DNA of 64,000 bases from Allomuricauda sp. ARW1Y1 (GCF_013407935.1 NZ_JACBZU010000001.1:186001-250000); one strand, 5' to 3'; positions 1 through 9,231 are shown, counted from the first letter of the stretch. Numbers and translations are program-made. The notes: a model not told the origin generated them from the letters alone.

Positions 1-828
1 GTACTGGTAGGACAACTGAGCAATTACGTGGCCAACATGATATTTCAACAAGCAGGGGCAAAAATAAAAACAGTACCTGTAGATGATGAGGGAATGGATG
101 TGGGCTATATCAAAAAGCATTGTGTACATGGGAAAATTCGGTGTATTTATGTTTGCTCCAATCGGGACTACCCTACCACCATCACCTTAAGCACCAAAAG
201 AAGACTGCAATTATTGGAATTGGCCAAAATCCATGGTTTTGCCATAATTGAGGACGATTTTGACCATGATTTTCAGTTTGAGGGTTCTTCGATGTTGCCC
301 ATGGCCAGTGCAGATGCCAATGGTAATATGATTTATTTGGGCAAACTGGGACAATCTTTATTTCCGAGTTTTCATACTGGGTTTGTCGTGGCACCCGAAC
401 AGGTCATTACAGAGGCCCATAATTACTTGCAATTATTGGACACCCAAGGCGACCTCATACAGGAACAAATGCTATCCGAACTGATATCCGAAGGTGAAAT
501 ATACCGGCTCACGAAGAAAAATATAGTAACCTACAAACAACGTAGAGATGCGTTATGCACTTTATTAAAAGAACATTTTGACGATATACTTGATTGGCAA
601 ATACCCTCTGGAGGACTTGCCCTATGGCTGCGATTTAAAAATCCCATATCTCTGGTAAAACTAGCCGAAGAGGCTGAAAAATTGGATTTATTCCTGCCAA
701 AAACGATTCTCTATCAAGATAAAAATACCTGCGCCATACGTTTTGGTTTTGGCCATTTAAGCGAGGAAGAGCTTAAAATCGCAATGGAAAAGTTAAAACA
801 AGCGTACCATCAGTTGATCGCTGCATAA
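1..828 (+). CDS. MocR/PdxR-like aminotransferase-fold protein, C-terminal part (5' end outside window)
   Basis: The reading frame is open from base 1, so the start and any N-terminal GntR-type winged helix lie upstream of the window. What remains is a fold-type I aminotransferase domain of the MocR kind. It has the substrate-loop region with a conserved Pro (YPTTITLS), the IIEDDFDHDF segment that holds the PLP-pyridine Asp, and a C-terminal IRFGFGHLSEEEL with the carboxylate-binding Arg. Compared with GabR/PdxR, the usual YLGTFSKTLFPGLRLG segment reads YLGKLGQSLFPSFHTG here. The PLP Schiff-base Lys is therefore Gln (bases 352-354), the phosphate-contacting Arg is His (373-375), and the Tyr two residues after the PLP Asp is Phe (259-261). 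The alignment is by eye. The protein is inferred to be a transcription regulator or enzyme relative that no longer binds PLP covalently; its effector is unknown. Confidence 0.8.
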   Translation, partial: VLVGQLSNYVANMIFQQAGAKIKTVPVDDEGMDVGYIKKHCVHGKIRCIYVCSNRDYPTTITLSTKRRLQLLELAKIHGFAIIEDDFDHDFQFEGSSMLPMASADANGNMIYLGKLGQSLFPSFHTGFVVAPEQVITEAHNYLQLLDTQGDLIQEQMLSELISEGEIYRLTKKNIVTYKQRRDALCTLLKEHFDDILDWQIPSGGLALWLRFKNPISLVKLAEEAEKLDLFLPKTILYQDKNTCAIRFGFGHLSEEELKIAMEKLKQAYHQLIAA

Positions 829-835
829 AATAAAA

Positions 836-857
836 GAGACCGTTTAAAAATGGTCTC
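836..857 (+). terminator. Hairpin after the MocR-like gene
   Basis: A GAGACC/GGTCTC stem with an A/T-rich 10-nt loop lies just after the stop at 828. It is followed by CCTAAAC rather than a T run, so it is at best a weak terminator of the upstream gene. Confidence 0.3.
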
Positions 858-922
858 CCTAAACATTCAAATTTATATCTTGCACAGAGGATAATAAATG
901 ACCAAAAAAGCTGAATACCACC

Positions 923-2398
923 GTGCTTAAAAAATTACGTTCCTTAAGGTATCAAGACCTGGACTGGAAAACAGTCGTCTTTGTTTTGGTCGTAGTCTCA
1001 ATTTTCATCCGTTTCCCTTTCTTTTTTAGGGATTACGTGGACCGGGACGAGAGCACTTTCATTTTGATGGGACAATCTTGGGTGAACGGGTATTTGCCCT
1101 ACACCCAATTGTGGGACCTGAAACCACCGATTACATTTCTCTATTTTGCCATCATCATCAAAATTTTCGGGAAAAGCTTCTTTGCCATTCGTTTTTTTGG
1201 TTCGTTGTTGGTTGGGCTTACCGCCTTATTTACCTACGGTATTGCATCAAAAATCACCTCAAAAAAGATAGCCTTTTGGGTGGCGATATTCTGTGTTTTT
1301 TTTCAAAGTCTGTTTGGCAGTTTGCAAGGAGTGATGTCGGAGCACATTTGTACTTTCTTTTTTGTGGCAGCGCTCTTCATTCTGTTCACCAAAGAGGATA
1401 GTAAATGGTTTTTTACGGCCGGACTCCTGTTGGGGCTTTCGGTAATGAGCAAGCTCAACATGGCCTATCCCGTTTTAAGTTTGGGCGTTTTTTACCTCTG
1501 GGAGGGATTTCATACCAAACGGCTTTGGATAAATTTGAAACATCTGGTGTTCATGGGAGTCGGCTTCATGGTAACAGTTCTTTGTACACTACTCCCCTAT
1601 TATCTTCAAGGAATTTCAGACGTTTGGTGGAAATCCATTTTTGAAGCGCCTTTGGCCTATTCTAAGGGGAAATTTCATTCACCATGGAAAACCTTGCCTT
1701 ACGTTGGAACCATTGCGCTCTTGTTGGGTGGTATTTACTATTTTAAGTGGGCGGATTGGAAATCAAAAGGAATACAACTGTTAACCATTGTAGTTGTTGG
1801 AATATTGTTTTCGTATGTTCAAGCAGGGAAAGTGAACGGGCATTATCTCATCCAACTATATCCATTTATTTTGATTCCCTTGGGCATGGCCGGGAGCAAA
1901 CTACCTGTGATTCCGAAAAAGTTTAGCCCGATTGTTATCGTACTCCTTATTTTGATTCCGATGGAATCCTATTTGGAATATGGAAACATTGTTTCCAACA
2001 AGTTGAAAAAGGGCTCCTTTTACAATGGGGAAGGGATAGACGTGCCAAGGTATATTTTGGACCATAAGCTGGAAACAGAAAACATCTTCTTTACGGAATA
2101 CCATATTGGGTATTGGCAGTTGGATGAATTGCCTCCGACCTCAGCCGCAACCCACCCTAGTAATATTGCCCGCGAAGAATTGTTTCCCTACATGAACAAT
2201 CCCAGTAAATCAGGTCTTGAGGAACTACAATACATCATGGAGGTCATTCAGCCCAAAATCGTAGTAGCTAGAAAGGGAAAACGCATTTTTTACGAAAAAT
2301 TAGTCCAGTACAACACCTATATCGACGCCTACTTGGCCCAACATTACGAGTTAAGGGCTACCGTAGACCGTGGGCTTATTTACCAGCGATTAGAGTGA
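923..2398 (+). CDS. GT39/ArnT-type polytopic membrane glycosyltransferase
   Basis: A 491-residue membrane protein with a first hydrophobic segment near residues 17-35, then a periplasmic loop containing DYVDRDEST (about 38-45), then many further hydrophobic segments to about residue 345. The C-terminal 140 residues are soluble. The acidic D/E motif in the first loop and the length fit the dolichyl-phosphate-mannose/ArnT superfamily (GT39/GT83), which transfers a sugar from a polyprenyl-phosphate donor on the outer face of the inner membrane. The acceptor cannot be read from the sequence. No ATG is available: an in-frame stop sits at 899-901 and the start is taken as GTG at 923. A 10-codon ATG frame (898-930) runs into this start in another frame and might couple translation. 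The gene stands alone and converges on the DUF2007 gene. Confidence 0.8.
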   Translation: MLKKLRSLRYQDLDWKTVVFVLVVVSIFIRFPFFFRDYVDRDESTFILMGQSWVNGYLPYTQLWDLKPPITFLYFAIIIKIFGKSFFAIRFFGSLLVGLTALFTYGIASKITSKKIAFWVAIFCVFFQSLFGSLQGVMSEHICTFFFVAALFILFTKEDSKWFFTAGLLLGLSVMSKLNMAYPVLSLGVFYLWEGFHTKRLWINLKHLVFMGVGFMVTVLCTLLPYYLQGISDVWWKSIFEAPLAYSKGKFHSPWKTLPYVGTIALLLGGIYYFKWADWKSKGIQLLTIVVVGILFSYVQAGKVNGHYLIQLYPFILIPLGMAGSKLPVIPKKFSPIVIVLLILIPMESYLEYGNIVSNKLKKGSFYNGEGIDVPRYILDHKLETENIFFTEYHIGYWQLDELPPTSAATHPSNIAREELFPYMNNPSKSGLEELQYIMEVIQPKIVVARKGKRIFYEKLVQYNTYIDAYLAQHYELRATVDRGLIYQRLE

Positions 2399-2472
2399 TG
2401 ATAAAGCTCCCTCAACAACAGTAGAAATCACGGTTTTAACTGCCGCTGTTGAAATTCCAGTCGCAAATACGT

Positions 2473-2859
2473 TCAACTTGCCGGGCGTGTAATAAAGTTA
2501 CAGTTCATACATTGATACTTCCTGGGCTCAAAAAACGGGAACAATTTATAGAAGACATTGCTACGGGAATAATAAATTTCGGATTTGGTCGCCTTGCAAT
2601 TGGGGCATACCACTGGATTGCCAAATTCGTCCGTGGCGTAGTTGCGCACTTCGTCAAAAATTTCCTTGGCCCGTTCCCTATCGGTGGAATAGACTTGGAG
2701 CTTGACCCCACCAAGGGCCGCACTGATTAATGGGTCGGAATTAATGGTAGCCTCGTCCCTTAAAAAAACAGGGATGCCTTCCGCTTCCAATTTTCCCTTA
2801 ATGACCACGGCATCGGCAGGAAACTCAAACGTACCCAATGTGTGAAATTCTGTTTTCAT
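2473..2859 (-). CDS. DUF2007-domain protein with C-terminal zinc ribbon
   Basis: 128 residues. The N-terminal half (about 1-72) matches the DUF2007 pattern ('putative signal transducing protein'): a small ferredoxin-like fold with the motif LEAEGIPVFLRDE followed by GGVKLQVYSTDRERAKEI. The C-terminal part has a four-cysteine zinc ribbon, CPNC at 85-88 and CMNC at 117-120, joined by a basic aromatic linker. There is no signal peptide, so it is expected in the cytoplasm. The family has no proven biochemical role. It converges with the glycosyltransferase upstream and is divergent from the M61 peptidase, with a 203-bp gap in which I see no further gene. Confidence 0.8.
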   Translation of the reverse strand: MKTEFHTLGTFEFPADAVVIKGKLEAEGIPVFLRDEATINSDPLISAALGGVKLQVYSTDRERAKEIFDEVRNYATDEFGNPVVCPNCKATKSEIYYSRSNVFYKLFPFFEPRKYQCMNCNFITRPAS

Positions 2860-3062
2860 GCTTCCTTATATTTTTGACTTATGGCAGCCCCTTTGTTATT
2901 TCTTCCTTCGTACTAAAACGTACAAACAATATGGCAATCGCTCATTTTCTTGTTAAAATAGTCGATTTTTTCAAATAGCTGCCAAAAAGTTTCTCCTTCC
3001 CACAAATCTAGCACTTACGCAGATTAAACCGTATCTTGGTTGCTCTTAAACCTTTGCCAAAA

Positions 3063-4859
3063 ATGAGATTTACCCTTACTTTTTTCGCTCTATGTGTTGG
3101 GCTATTCATAAATGCCCAGACCAATACCTATCACATTTCCTTTGAGAACGCCGTACACCACGAGGCCGTCATTCAAGCCACTTTTCCCAACTTGGCAGAG
3201 GAGACTGTGGAATTCCGGATGAGCCGTACCTCTCCAGGTCGCTACGCACTCCATGAATTTGCCAAGAATGTATATGATTTCAAAGCCACGGACAGCAAAG
3301 GGAAAGCTTTAAAAATTACCCGTCCCAATCCCTATGCATGGGAAGTCAGCGGGCACGATGGCACCATCAACATAAGCTATATTTTGTTTGCCAATCGGGG
3401 CGATGGTACTTATTCCCAAGTAGATGAAACCCATGCTCACTTGAACATTCCAGCTACCTTTATTTTTGCTCCCAAACTGAGCGAACGCAACATCGAAGTA
3501 ACGTTCGACCTCCGCGAGGATTTAGATTGGAAAGTGGCCACCCAGTTGCCTTTGGTATCTGGCACCACCTATTCCGCCTCCAACCTCCACTATTTTATGG
3601 ACAGTCCTACGGAAATCAGCAATTATATGCTTCGCTCTTTTGAAGTAGATGGGAAGACCATCAACCTTGCGCTGCACCATAACGGTACCGAAGCGGAAGC
3701 AGACGAATATTTTGAAAAGGTGAAAAAGGTCGTTATGGCCGAGAAAGAGGTATATGGCGAACTGCCCGATTTTGATTATGGAAGCTACACCTTTTTGGCC
3801 TGCTACATTCCCAATGCTTCGGGCGATGGCATGGAGCATCGGAACTCTACTATTTTGACGAGCACCCGTAGCTTGGCCAACGGAGGCATGGAACGTAACA
3901 TTGGGACGGTTTCGCACGAGTTTTTTCACGCATGGAACGTGGAGCGTATCCGCCCAAAGACCTTGGAGCCCTTTAATTTTGAGGAAGCCAACATGAGCGG
4001 TGCACTTTGGTTTGCCGAAGGATTTACCAGCTATTACACCGGTCTTATCCTGTGCAGAGCAGGGCTTTCCTCACCTAAAGATTATGTAGAAGGATTGGCC
4101 GGAACTTTTAATTATGTTTGGAACTCCCCGGCGCGACAATTCTTTAATCCCATGGAGATGAGTTTTCAGGCCCCTTTTGTGGATGCTGCTACGTCTGTAG
4201 ATCCAGTCAACCGGGAAAATATGTTCATTTCCTACTACTCCTACGGCAGTGTTTTGGGCTTGGCCCTGGACCTTTCTCTTCGCGAAAAAGGATTGAATCT
4301 GGATGATTACATGAAATTGGTTTGGAACAAATACGGAAAACCAGAAATTCCCTATACCATTCAAAATTTACATGATGCGTTGAATGCGTACGCAGGCAAA
4401 ACTTTTGGCGACGACTTCTTCAACCAGTATATCTACAAAAGTGATATGCCCGACTACAAAAACTTAATGACCTCCGTTGGTGTGGTTTTGGAACAGCCTG
4501 AAGCCTCGGCCTATTTTGGGGCCTATGTTTCGATAAATCCTGATAAATCGGGTTATATGATTCTCAGGAACACGAAAATCGAAAGTCCAGCGTACAAAGC
4601 CGGGTTGGACAATGGTGATTTGATTTTAAGCATCAATAACGAACCTTTTCTGGAAGAACAGTCGTTTGATGACTACTTGAAACAATTTGCTTTGGGCGAA
4701 CCATTAGAGGTGAAATTCACCCGTTTTGGAGAAGAAAAAACCACCGAAATAACCTTGACCCCCAGTCCAGATTATGTCTTTAGTTTGATGGAGGACAAGG
4801 ATGAAATACCATCCAAACAAGTCCTGGAGCACCGCAAAGCTTGGCTCAAAGTGAAGTAA
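3063..4859 (+). CDS. M61 family metallopeptidase with PDZ domain (secreted)
   Basis: 598 residues from the ATG at 3063. A TTG at 3036 is in frame, but the ATG begins a normal signal peptide (MRFTLTFFALCVGLFINAQ). The mature protein has the N-terminal beta domain of M61 peptidases, then the gluzincin core: HEFFH at residues 285-289 and the third zinc ligand Glu at 319 in WFAEGFTSYY. A PDZ domain near the C-terminus (about 475-560) carries the loop AGLDNGDLILSINN. Family members are glycyl-type aminopeptidases, so this enzyme probably trims peptides in the periplasm or outside the cell. The GNAT gene starts on the base immediately after the stop codon, so the two are likely co-transcribed. Confidence 0.9.
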   Translation: MRFTLTFFALCVGLFINAQTNTYHISFENAVHHEAVIQATFPNLAEETVEFRMSRTSPGRYALHEFAKNVYDFKATDSKGKALKITRPNPYAWEVSGHDGTINISYILFANRGDGTYSQVDETHAHLNIPATFIFAPKLSERNIEVTFDLREDLDWKVATQLPLVSGTTYSASNLHYFMDSPTEISNYMLRSFEVDGKTINLALHHNGTEAEADEYFEKVKKVVMAEKEVYGELPDFDYGSYTFLACYIPNASGDGMEHRNSTILTSTRSLANGGMERNIGTVSHEFFHAWNVERIRPKTLEPFNFEEANMSGALWFAEGFTSYYTGLILCRAGLSSPKDYVEGLAGTFNYVWNSPARQFFNPMEMSFQAPFVDAATSVDPVNRENMFISYYSYGSVLGLALDLSLREKGLNLDDYMKLVWNKYGKPEIPYTIQNLHDALNAYAGKTFGDDFFNQYIYKSDMPDYKNLMTSVGVVLEQPEASAYFGAYVSINPDKSGYMILRNTKIESPAYKAGLDNGDLILSINNEPFLEEQSFDDYLKQFALGEPLEVKFTRFGEEKTTEITLTPSPDYVFSLMEDKDEIPSKQVLEHRKAWLKVK

Positions 4860-5393
4860 ATGATCATTTACAGGCAAGCAAAAACGGTGAGGGAGCTGGA
4901 ACAGATTCTGGACCTTCAGCAGCGTAACTTACCCAAAAATATCAGTAAAGAAGAAAGGGAGAAAGAAGGATTTGTGACAGTGGAGCATGATTTAGATCTC
5001 CTTAGAGCCATGAACGCTATGTGTGGACACATTATCGCGGTGGATGAACAGGTTGTTGTAGGCTACGCACTTTGCATGCACCCCAATTTTGCAGATGCCA
5101 TTGAAGTACTCCGACCCATGTTCCATGAAATCGAAAAAGTGCTTGGGCCTAAGGACAATTACATGGTGATGGGTCAAATTTGTGTGGCCAAGAGTCATCG
5201 GAGACTAGGTATTTTTAGAAAGTTGTACCGAACCATGAAGGAAAAATTGCCGAAAGGCTTTGACAAGGTCATTACGGAAGTGGATGGCAAAAACAGGAGG
5301 TCCCTTGAAGCACATAAAGCGGTTGGATTTAAGCCTCTAACTATTTATCAAACTGGTGAACGGGAATGGTGTATCTTACTCTTGGAACGCTGA
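4860..5393 (+). CDS. GNAT family N-acetyltransferase
   Basis: 177 residues. The acetyl-CoA-binding core is visible as MVMGQICVAKSHRRLGIFRKLYRTM (given here only as positions 100-124, with the pyrophosphate-loop R-R-L-G-I at about 113-117). Strand 5 and helix 4 follow with EVDGKNRRSLEAHKAVGF, the typical N-x-x-S-x-x-x-H-x-x-x-G-F ending of the fold. No signal peptide is present. The substrate is unknown. The ATG starts directly after the stop of the M61 peptidase gene with no intergenic base, so translational coupling is likely. Whether the two proteins share a pathway cannot be judged from the sequence. Confidence 0.85.
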   Translation: MIIYRQAKTVRELEQILDLQQRNLPKNISKEEREKEGFVTVEHDLDLLRAMNAMCGHIIAVDEQVVVGYALCMHPNFADAIEVLRPMFHEIEKVLGPKDNYMVMGQICVAKSHRRLGIFRKLYRTMKEKLPKGFDKVITEVDGKNRRSLEAHKAVGFKPLTIYQTGEREWCILLLER

Positions 5394-5462
5394 CCTAAAG
5401 AAACCTTTCAAAAAGCCAGCTTGGCCTGCAATAATTCATCGTGATGATGAGTTATACTAGTG

Positions 5463-5483
5463 GTTTCAAACTAGGTTTGAAAC
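5463..5483. promoter_or_regulatory. Perfect 9-bp inverted repeat upstream of the AsmA-like gene
   Basis: GTTTCAAAC, then TAG, then GTTTGAAAC. The arms match perfectly with a 3-nt spacer and no T run follows, so this looks more like a protein-binding operator than a terminator. It sits 91 bp before the AsmA-like start codon. No regulator gene is adjacent. Confidence 0.4.
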
Positions 5484-5573
5484 GGTTAAAATTCCTCAAC
5501 CTTTATTTTACGGAACGCTTGAATATCAAACATACCCATTAAAAATGGGTTCTAGATTAACAGTATAGCGGAT

Positions 5574-8500
5574 ATGAAATTCATATTTTTAAAAAAGCGA
5601 AAGTTTTGGTTGCGGTTGATCATTATCTCCATCCTATTGCCCACAATGTTCTTTGGGGCTTTGTTGCTCTATATCCATAAGGCGCAAAAAGACATCATAC
5701 AAGACCAGATATCCGCGCTCAATGCACAGCACGAGGGTCGTATTGCTTTGGCTGATTCCAAGTTGTCCTTGTTTGGCAACTTTCCGTACATCTCCATGAA
5801 GTTGTACCATCTTCAGATTTACGAGAACAAAACCGAGTCCGCTCCATTGATTGCAGAGGTGGACAATCTCTATGTCGGCCTAAATCTTTGGGATATCGTA
5901 CAAGGAAACTACGACATTCAGTCGCTACGGGTTAAAGAGGGAGTTTTCAATCTGGTGATGCATACCGATGGTACCAACAATCTTCAAAACGCGCTCCAAA
6001 GTGCCAGCGAAACCGAAGAAGTCGAACCTTTCCACATACATCTGAAAAAAATCAAACTGGAAAAACTAGATATCCACAAGTTGGACGAAGCTACAAACAT
6101 GGATATTGAAACCTTTATCCATAAGGCCGATGGCGGATTCCAGTGGGGTGATGGCCTCATCAATGCACATATGGAGACCGAGTTTCTGTTAAATATCTTC
6201 GACAACGGAAACCAGACCTATATCCATAATAAAGATTTTAAGCTCAATACCGATATCAACTTCAATGAAGAAACAGGCGTTCTTCAGATAAAGCCGTCCA
6301 GTATTACCATGGAGCATGGCGACTTTGAATTGGATGGTTCACTGGAAACCAAAAACAACATGAACATTGACCTAAAGGTCAAGGGAACCAAACCCAATTT
6401 TGATGTGTTCATCGCGTTTGCTCCGGATGACCTTATCCCAGTTTTGGAACGGTACAAAAACCAAGGGAACATTTACTTTAACGGCGTGGTACAAGGGCCG
6501 CTCAAGGATGGAAAGATGCCTTTTATTGAGGCTGAATTTGGTGCCAGTGAAGCCTTTCTCGAAAACACCAAGGAGCGAAAGCGCATCAACCAAATGGGGT
6601 TTAATGGGTATTTCACCAACGGGAAAGATCGTAGTTTAAAAACCATGAAATTTTCCTTGGCCAATATGAACGCAAAATTGGAATCGGGAAATTTTTCGGG
6701 CTCCATTATGGTCGAAAACTTTGAGCAACCTGAGGTGGATATGCGATTGGATGTGGATTTCAATTTGGCATTCATGACCAAGTTTTTAAACCTTACCGAA
6801 ATTGAAAATGCTTCGGGGAATGTTTCACTAAAGATGAATTTTCATGACGTTATAGACCTGGACAATCCCGAAAGTGCGCTTAGCGACCTGAATCAGGCGT
6901 ACTTCAGTGAGCTCAAAGTAACCAATTTAAGTATTGCGTCATCCAATATGCCGGCTCCCCTAAAACAACTTGATGTGCATCTTATTATGAAGGGCAAACA
7001 GGCGACTATGGACACCTTCAATATATCCATGGGCAATTCCGACCTTTCCATGACCGGTTATATTTCGGACTTGCCATCCATCGTACACCATACAGAGACA
7101 CCTGTAAAAGTGCATCTGGATCTTCAATCGAAAATGCTCGACCTTGCCGAATTGACGGGATACTCTGCGACAGCAAACAAGGGCATCAATGAACAGATTA
7201 CCAACTTAAGTGCTGGCTTTTCCCTTGTTGCATCCGCTAAAAACTTTACGGAAACCGAGCATTTGCCCAAAGGTGAGTTCTTCGTGGACAGCCTGTATGC
7301 AGAACTCAGACACTACCCCCACCGATTGCATGATTTTCATGCGGACGTCCTCATTGATGACAAAGATCTTAAAATAGTGGATTTTATCGGAGAGATAGAC
7401 GATTCCGATTTTCACTTGAACGGATTGGTCCACGACTACCGGTTTTGGATGAAGGATACGCTCAATGGGGATGTAGACCTCGATATCACCTTGGCATCAG
7501 ACCTATTACGACTAGAAGATTTGTTCTCATACAACGGTGAAAATTATGTCCCTGAGGAATACCGACATGAAGAATTTGAAAACCTGACCATGCACATCAA
7601 TTCCAGTATGCATTACAAGGATTCGGCATTGCATTCCATTGACTTGGATGTGGATAGATTGGATACCAAAATGCACCTACATCCCATGCGGTTTCAGGAT
7701 TTCAACGGTCGCATACATTACGAGGACGAACAGTTGGTCATCGAAAATCTACATGGCCAAATTGGAAGAACGGTTTTTGACGTAAGCCTCAACTATTATT
7801 TAGGGCAGGACCAGAGCATTAAAAAACGCGATAATAGTTTAACGCTGAATGCCAACTATATCGATTATGACCAGCTTTTCAGTTTCAATACCGCAGCCCC
7901 AACACCAAAAAACAACTTGGAAATCGATTCCAGCACCGTATTGAAACATGCAACAGCATTCAATATTTATGAATTGCCTTTTACCGATATGCAATTTGAT
8001 GTCCGCGTAGGGCACTTTATCCGCAATCGAATCGATTTTAAGAATATCAATGCCAGTTTGCGCACCACACAAGACCATTATGTATATGTGGACACCTTGA
8101 GCATGGAGGCTGCCGGTGGACAGTTTAATCTGTCGGGGTACTTTAACGGTAGCGACCCAAAGCAAATTTACCTGAGTCCCAACCTAACACTTAAGGATGT
8201 GGATTTGGACCAATTGTTGTTCAAGTTTGAAAACTTTGGACAAGACCATCTGGTATCAGAAAATTTGCATGGAAAGGTTTCATCACAGATTAAGGGGAAA
8301 ATCAGGGTTTACCCCGATTTGGTTCCCGATCTGGACGAATCGGAAATACACATGGAAGTTCAAGTACTCAACGGACGTTTGGTGAATTATAAACCCATGC
8401 TTATGCTGTCCGACTATATGGGGGATAAAAACCTGAGAAATGTCCGGTTCGATACCCTTCAGAATCGTTTGGACATTACCAAAGGAAAGATGACCATCCC

Positions 8501-8771
8501 CGACATGACCATTGAATCTACCCTCGGACATATGGAGCTTTCCGGCACCCAAGATATGGAGCAGAATATAGAATATTACGTCAGAATCCCATGGAAAACC
8601 GTGAAAAGGGCAGCAGTATATAAGTTGTTCGGCAATAAAAAGGACAAGGACTCCATTCCCACAGACGACAAGATTATTGAAGTGGACCCTACCAAGAAAA
8701 TTCGCTACCTCAACTTAAAGATCCACGGGAATATCGACGATTATAAAGTTTCTTTGGGGAAGGATAAATAG
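5574..8771 (+). CDS. AsmA-like inner-membrane-anchored protein, 1065 residues
   Basis: An N-terminal basic stretch and one membrane helix (about residues 13-34) are followed by a roughly 1000-residue periplasmic region rich in beta strands. The region has repeated patterns such as 'xxLDGSLxTKNNMNIDLKVKG' and ends with an AsmA-like C-terminal part that includes LSGTQDMEQNIEYYVRIPW. This is the layout of AsmA/TamB/YhdP-type proteins, long hydrophobic-groove rods thought to help move phospholipid between inner and outer membrane. That role is known for Escherichia coli members and inferred here. The gene is transcribed alone, with a 180-bp leader containing a perfect inverted repeat, and it is followed by a bidirectional hairpin terminator. 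Confidence 0.82.
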   Translation: MKFIFLKKRKFWLRLIIISILLPTMFFGALLLYIHKAQKDIIQDQISALNAQHEGRIALADSKLSLFGNFPYISMKLYHLQIYENKTESAPLIAEVDNLYVGLNLWDIVQGNYDIQSLRVKEGVFNLVMHTDGTNNLQNALQSASETEEVEPFHIHLKKIKLEKLDIHKLDEATNMDIETFIHKADGGFQWGDGLINAHMETEFLLNIFDNGNQTYIHNKDFKLNTDINFNEETGVLQIKPSSITMEHGDFELDGSLETKNNMNIDLKVKGTKPNFDVFIAFAPDDLIPVLERYKNQGNIYFNGVVQGPLKDGKMPFIEAEFGASEAFLENTKERKRINQMGFNGYFTNGKDRSLKTMKFSLANMNAKLESGNFSGSIMVENFEQPEVDMRLDVDFNLAFMTKFLNLTEIENASGNVSLKMNFHDVIDLDNPESALSDLNQAYFSELKVTNLSIASSNMPAPLKQLDVHLIMKGKQATMDTFNISMGNSDLSMTGYISDLPSIVHHTETPVKVHLDLQSKMLDLAELTGYSATANKGINEQITNLSAGFSLVASAKNFTETEHLPKGEFFVDSLYAELRHYPHRLHDFHADVLIDDKDLKIVDFIGEIDDSDFHLNGLVHDYRFWMKDTLNGDVDLDITLASDLLRLEDLFSYNGENYVPEEYRHEEFENLTMHINSSMHYKDSALHSIDLDVDRLDTKMHLHPMRFQDFNGRIHYEDEQLVIENLHGQIGRTVFDVSLNYYLGQDQSIKKRDNSLTLNANYIDYDQLFSFNTAAPTPKNNLEIDSSTVLKHATAFNIYELPFTDMQFDVRVGHFIRNRIDFKNINASLRTTQDHYVYVDTLSMEAAGGQFNLSGYFNGSDPKQIYLSPNLTLKDVDLDQLLFKFENFGQDHLVSENLHGKVSSQIKGKIRVYPDLVPDLDESEIHMEVQVLNGRLVNYKPMLMLSDYMGDKNLRNVRFDTLQNRLDITKGKMTIPDMTIESTLGHMELSGTQDMEQNIEYYVRIPWKTVKRAAVYKLFGNKKDKDSIPTDDKIIEVDPTKKIRYLNLKIHGNIDDYKVSLGKDK

Positions 8772-8820
8772 CAATTTTCATTCTATCTGTCATTTTACCA
8801 ATACTTGGGTACCAAAAACA

Positions 8821-8850
8821 AAAAAGCCGCTCCCATGGGAACGGCTTTTA
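8821..8850. terminator. Bidirectional terminator between the AsmA-like gene and atpC
   Basis: AAAAGCCG/CGGCTTTT arms enclose a CCCATGGG core, with A and T runs at the ends, so it can work for both converging genes (stops at 8771 on the plus strand and 8871 on the minus strand). Confidence 0.8.
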
Positions 8851-8870
8851 CATGAATGAATTCATTTATT

Positions 8871-9149
8871 TTAATCGGCTAGGACGATGACTTTATTGTC
8901 CTTCATCTCCACGGTTCCACTACTGATGGCCAAAATAGTCTCTCCATTATTTCCTTTGGAAAATTTATTGGCAAATGCTTCATCAATGGTGATGTTACCT
9001 TTCAATTTAACCTTTCCAGCTTGTAACAGGGATACTACTGGTGCGTGGTTCTCCAACATCTGGAACTCACCGTTTACTCCCGGAACGGTAACTGAAGTTA
9101 CGTCTCCTGAGAATAAAGTAGCTTCGGGTGATACGATTTCTAGATACAT
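8871..9149 (-). CDS. atpC: F1Fo ATP synthase subunit epsilon
   Basis: 93 residues from the ATG at 9149, beginning MYLEIVSPEATLFSGDV, the usual start of Bacteroidota epsilon subunits. It contains the beta-sandwich core with VPGVNGEFQMLENHAPVVSLL. The C-terminal helical hairpin of longer epsilon subunits is absent, as is common in this phylum. The protein sits in the F1 central stalk and contacts gamma. A second in-frame ATG at 9164 would add five residues, but that codon lies inside a REP-like hairpin copy (GGGAATGACA), so I prefer the inner start. It lies downstream of atpD on the same strand. The other ATP synthase genes are not in the window, which fits the split atpDC layout of Bacteroidota. 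Confidence 0.93.
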   Translation of the reverse strand: MYLEIVSPEATLFSGDVTSVTVPGVNGEFQMLENHAPVVSLLQAGKVKLKGNITIDEAFANKFSKGNNGETILAISSGTVEMKDNKVIVLAD

Positions 9150-9162
9150 ATTTTCTTTTGTC

Positions 9163-9182
9163 ATTCCCGTGCAAAAGGGAAT
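9163..9182. repeat. REP-like hairpin, copy 1 (between atpD and atpC)
   Basis: ATTCCC/GGGAAT arms with an 8-nt loop, flanked by TC..TCTT. On the minus strand it reads GATTCCCTTTTGCACGGGAATGACA, the same family as the copies at 9212-9231 and 49021-49040. Its ATG coincides with the longer atpC start option. Confidence 0.65.
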
Positions 9183-9211
9183 CTTTTAACTTTGACTAAA
9201 TTTCCGATGAG

Positions 9212-9231
9212 ATTCCTGCTTTCGCAGGAAT
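9212..9231. repeat. REP-like hairpin, copy 2 (between atpD and atpC)
   Basis: ATTCCTGC, TTTC, GCAGGAAT: perfect 8-bp arms with a 4-nt loop, flanked by G..GACA. It begins five bases after the atpD stop on the minus strand and may form a stabilising 3' stem between the two cistrons. Confidence 0.75.

Noticed and set aside
898..930. A 10-codon ATG frame (MTKKAEYHRA) overlapping the GTG start of the GT39-type gene
   Set aside because: It is too short to judge, and its only support is position. It could couple translation, but no other evidence was seen.
2401..2460. CAACAG/CTGTTG arms between the GT39-type and DUF2007 genes as a terminator
   Set aside because: The arms are only 6 bp, the loop is long, and no T run follows.
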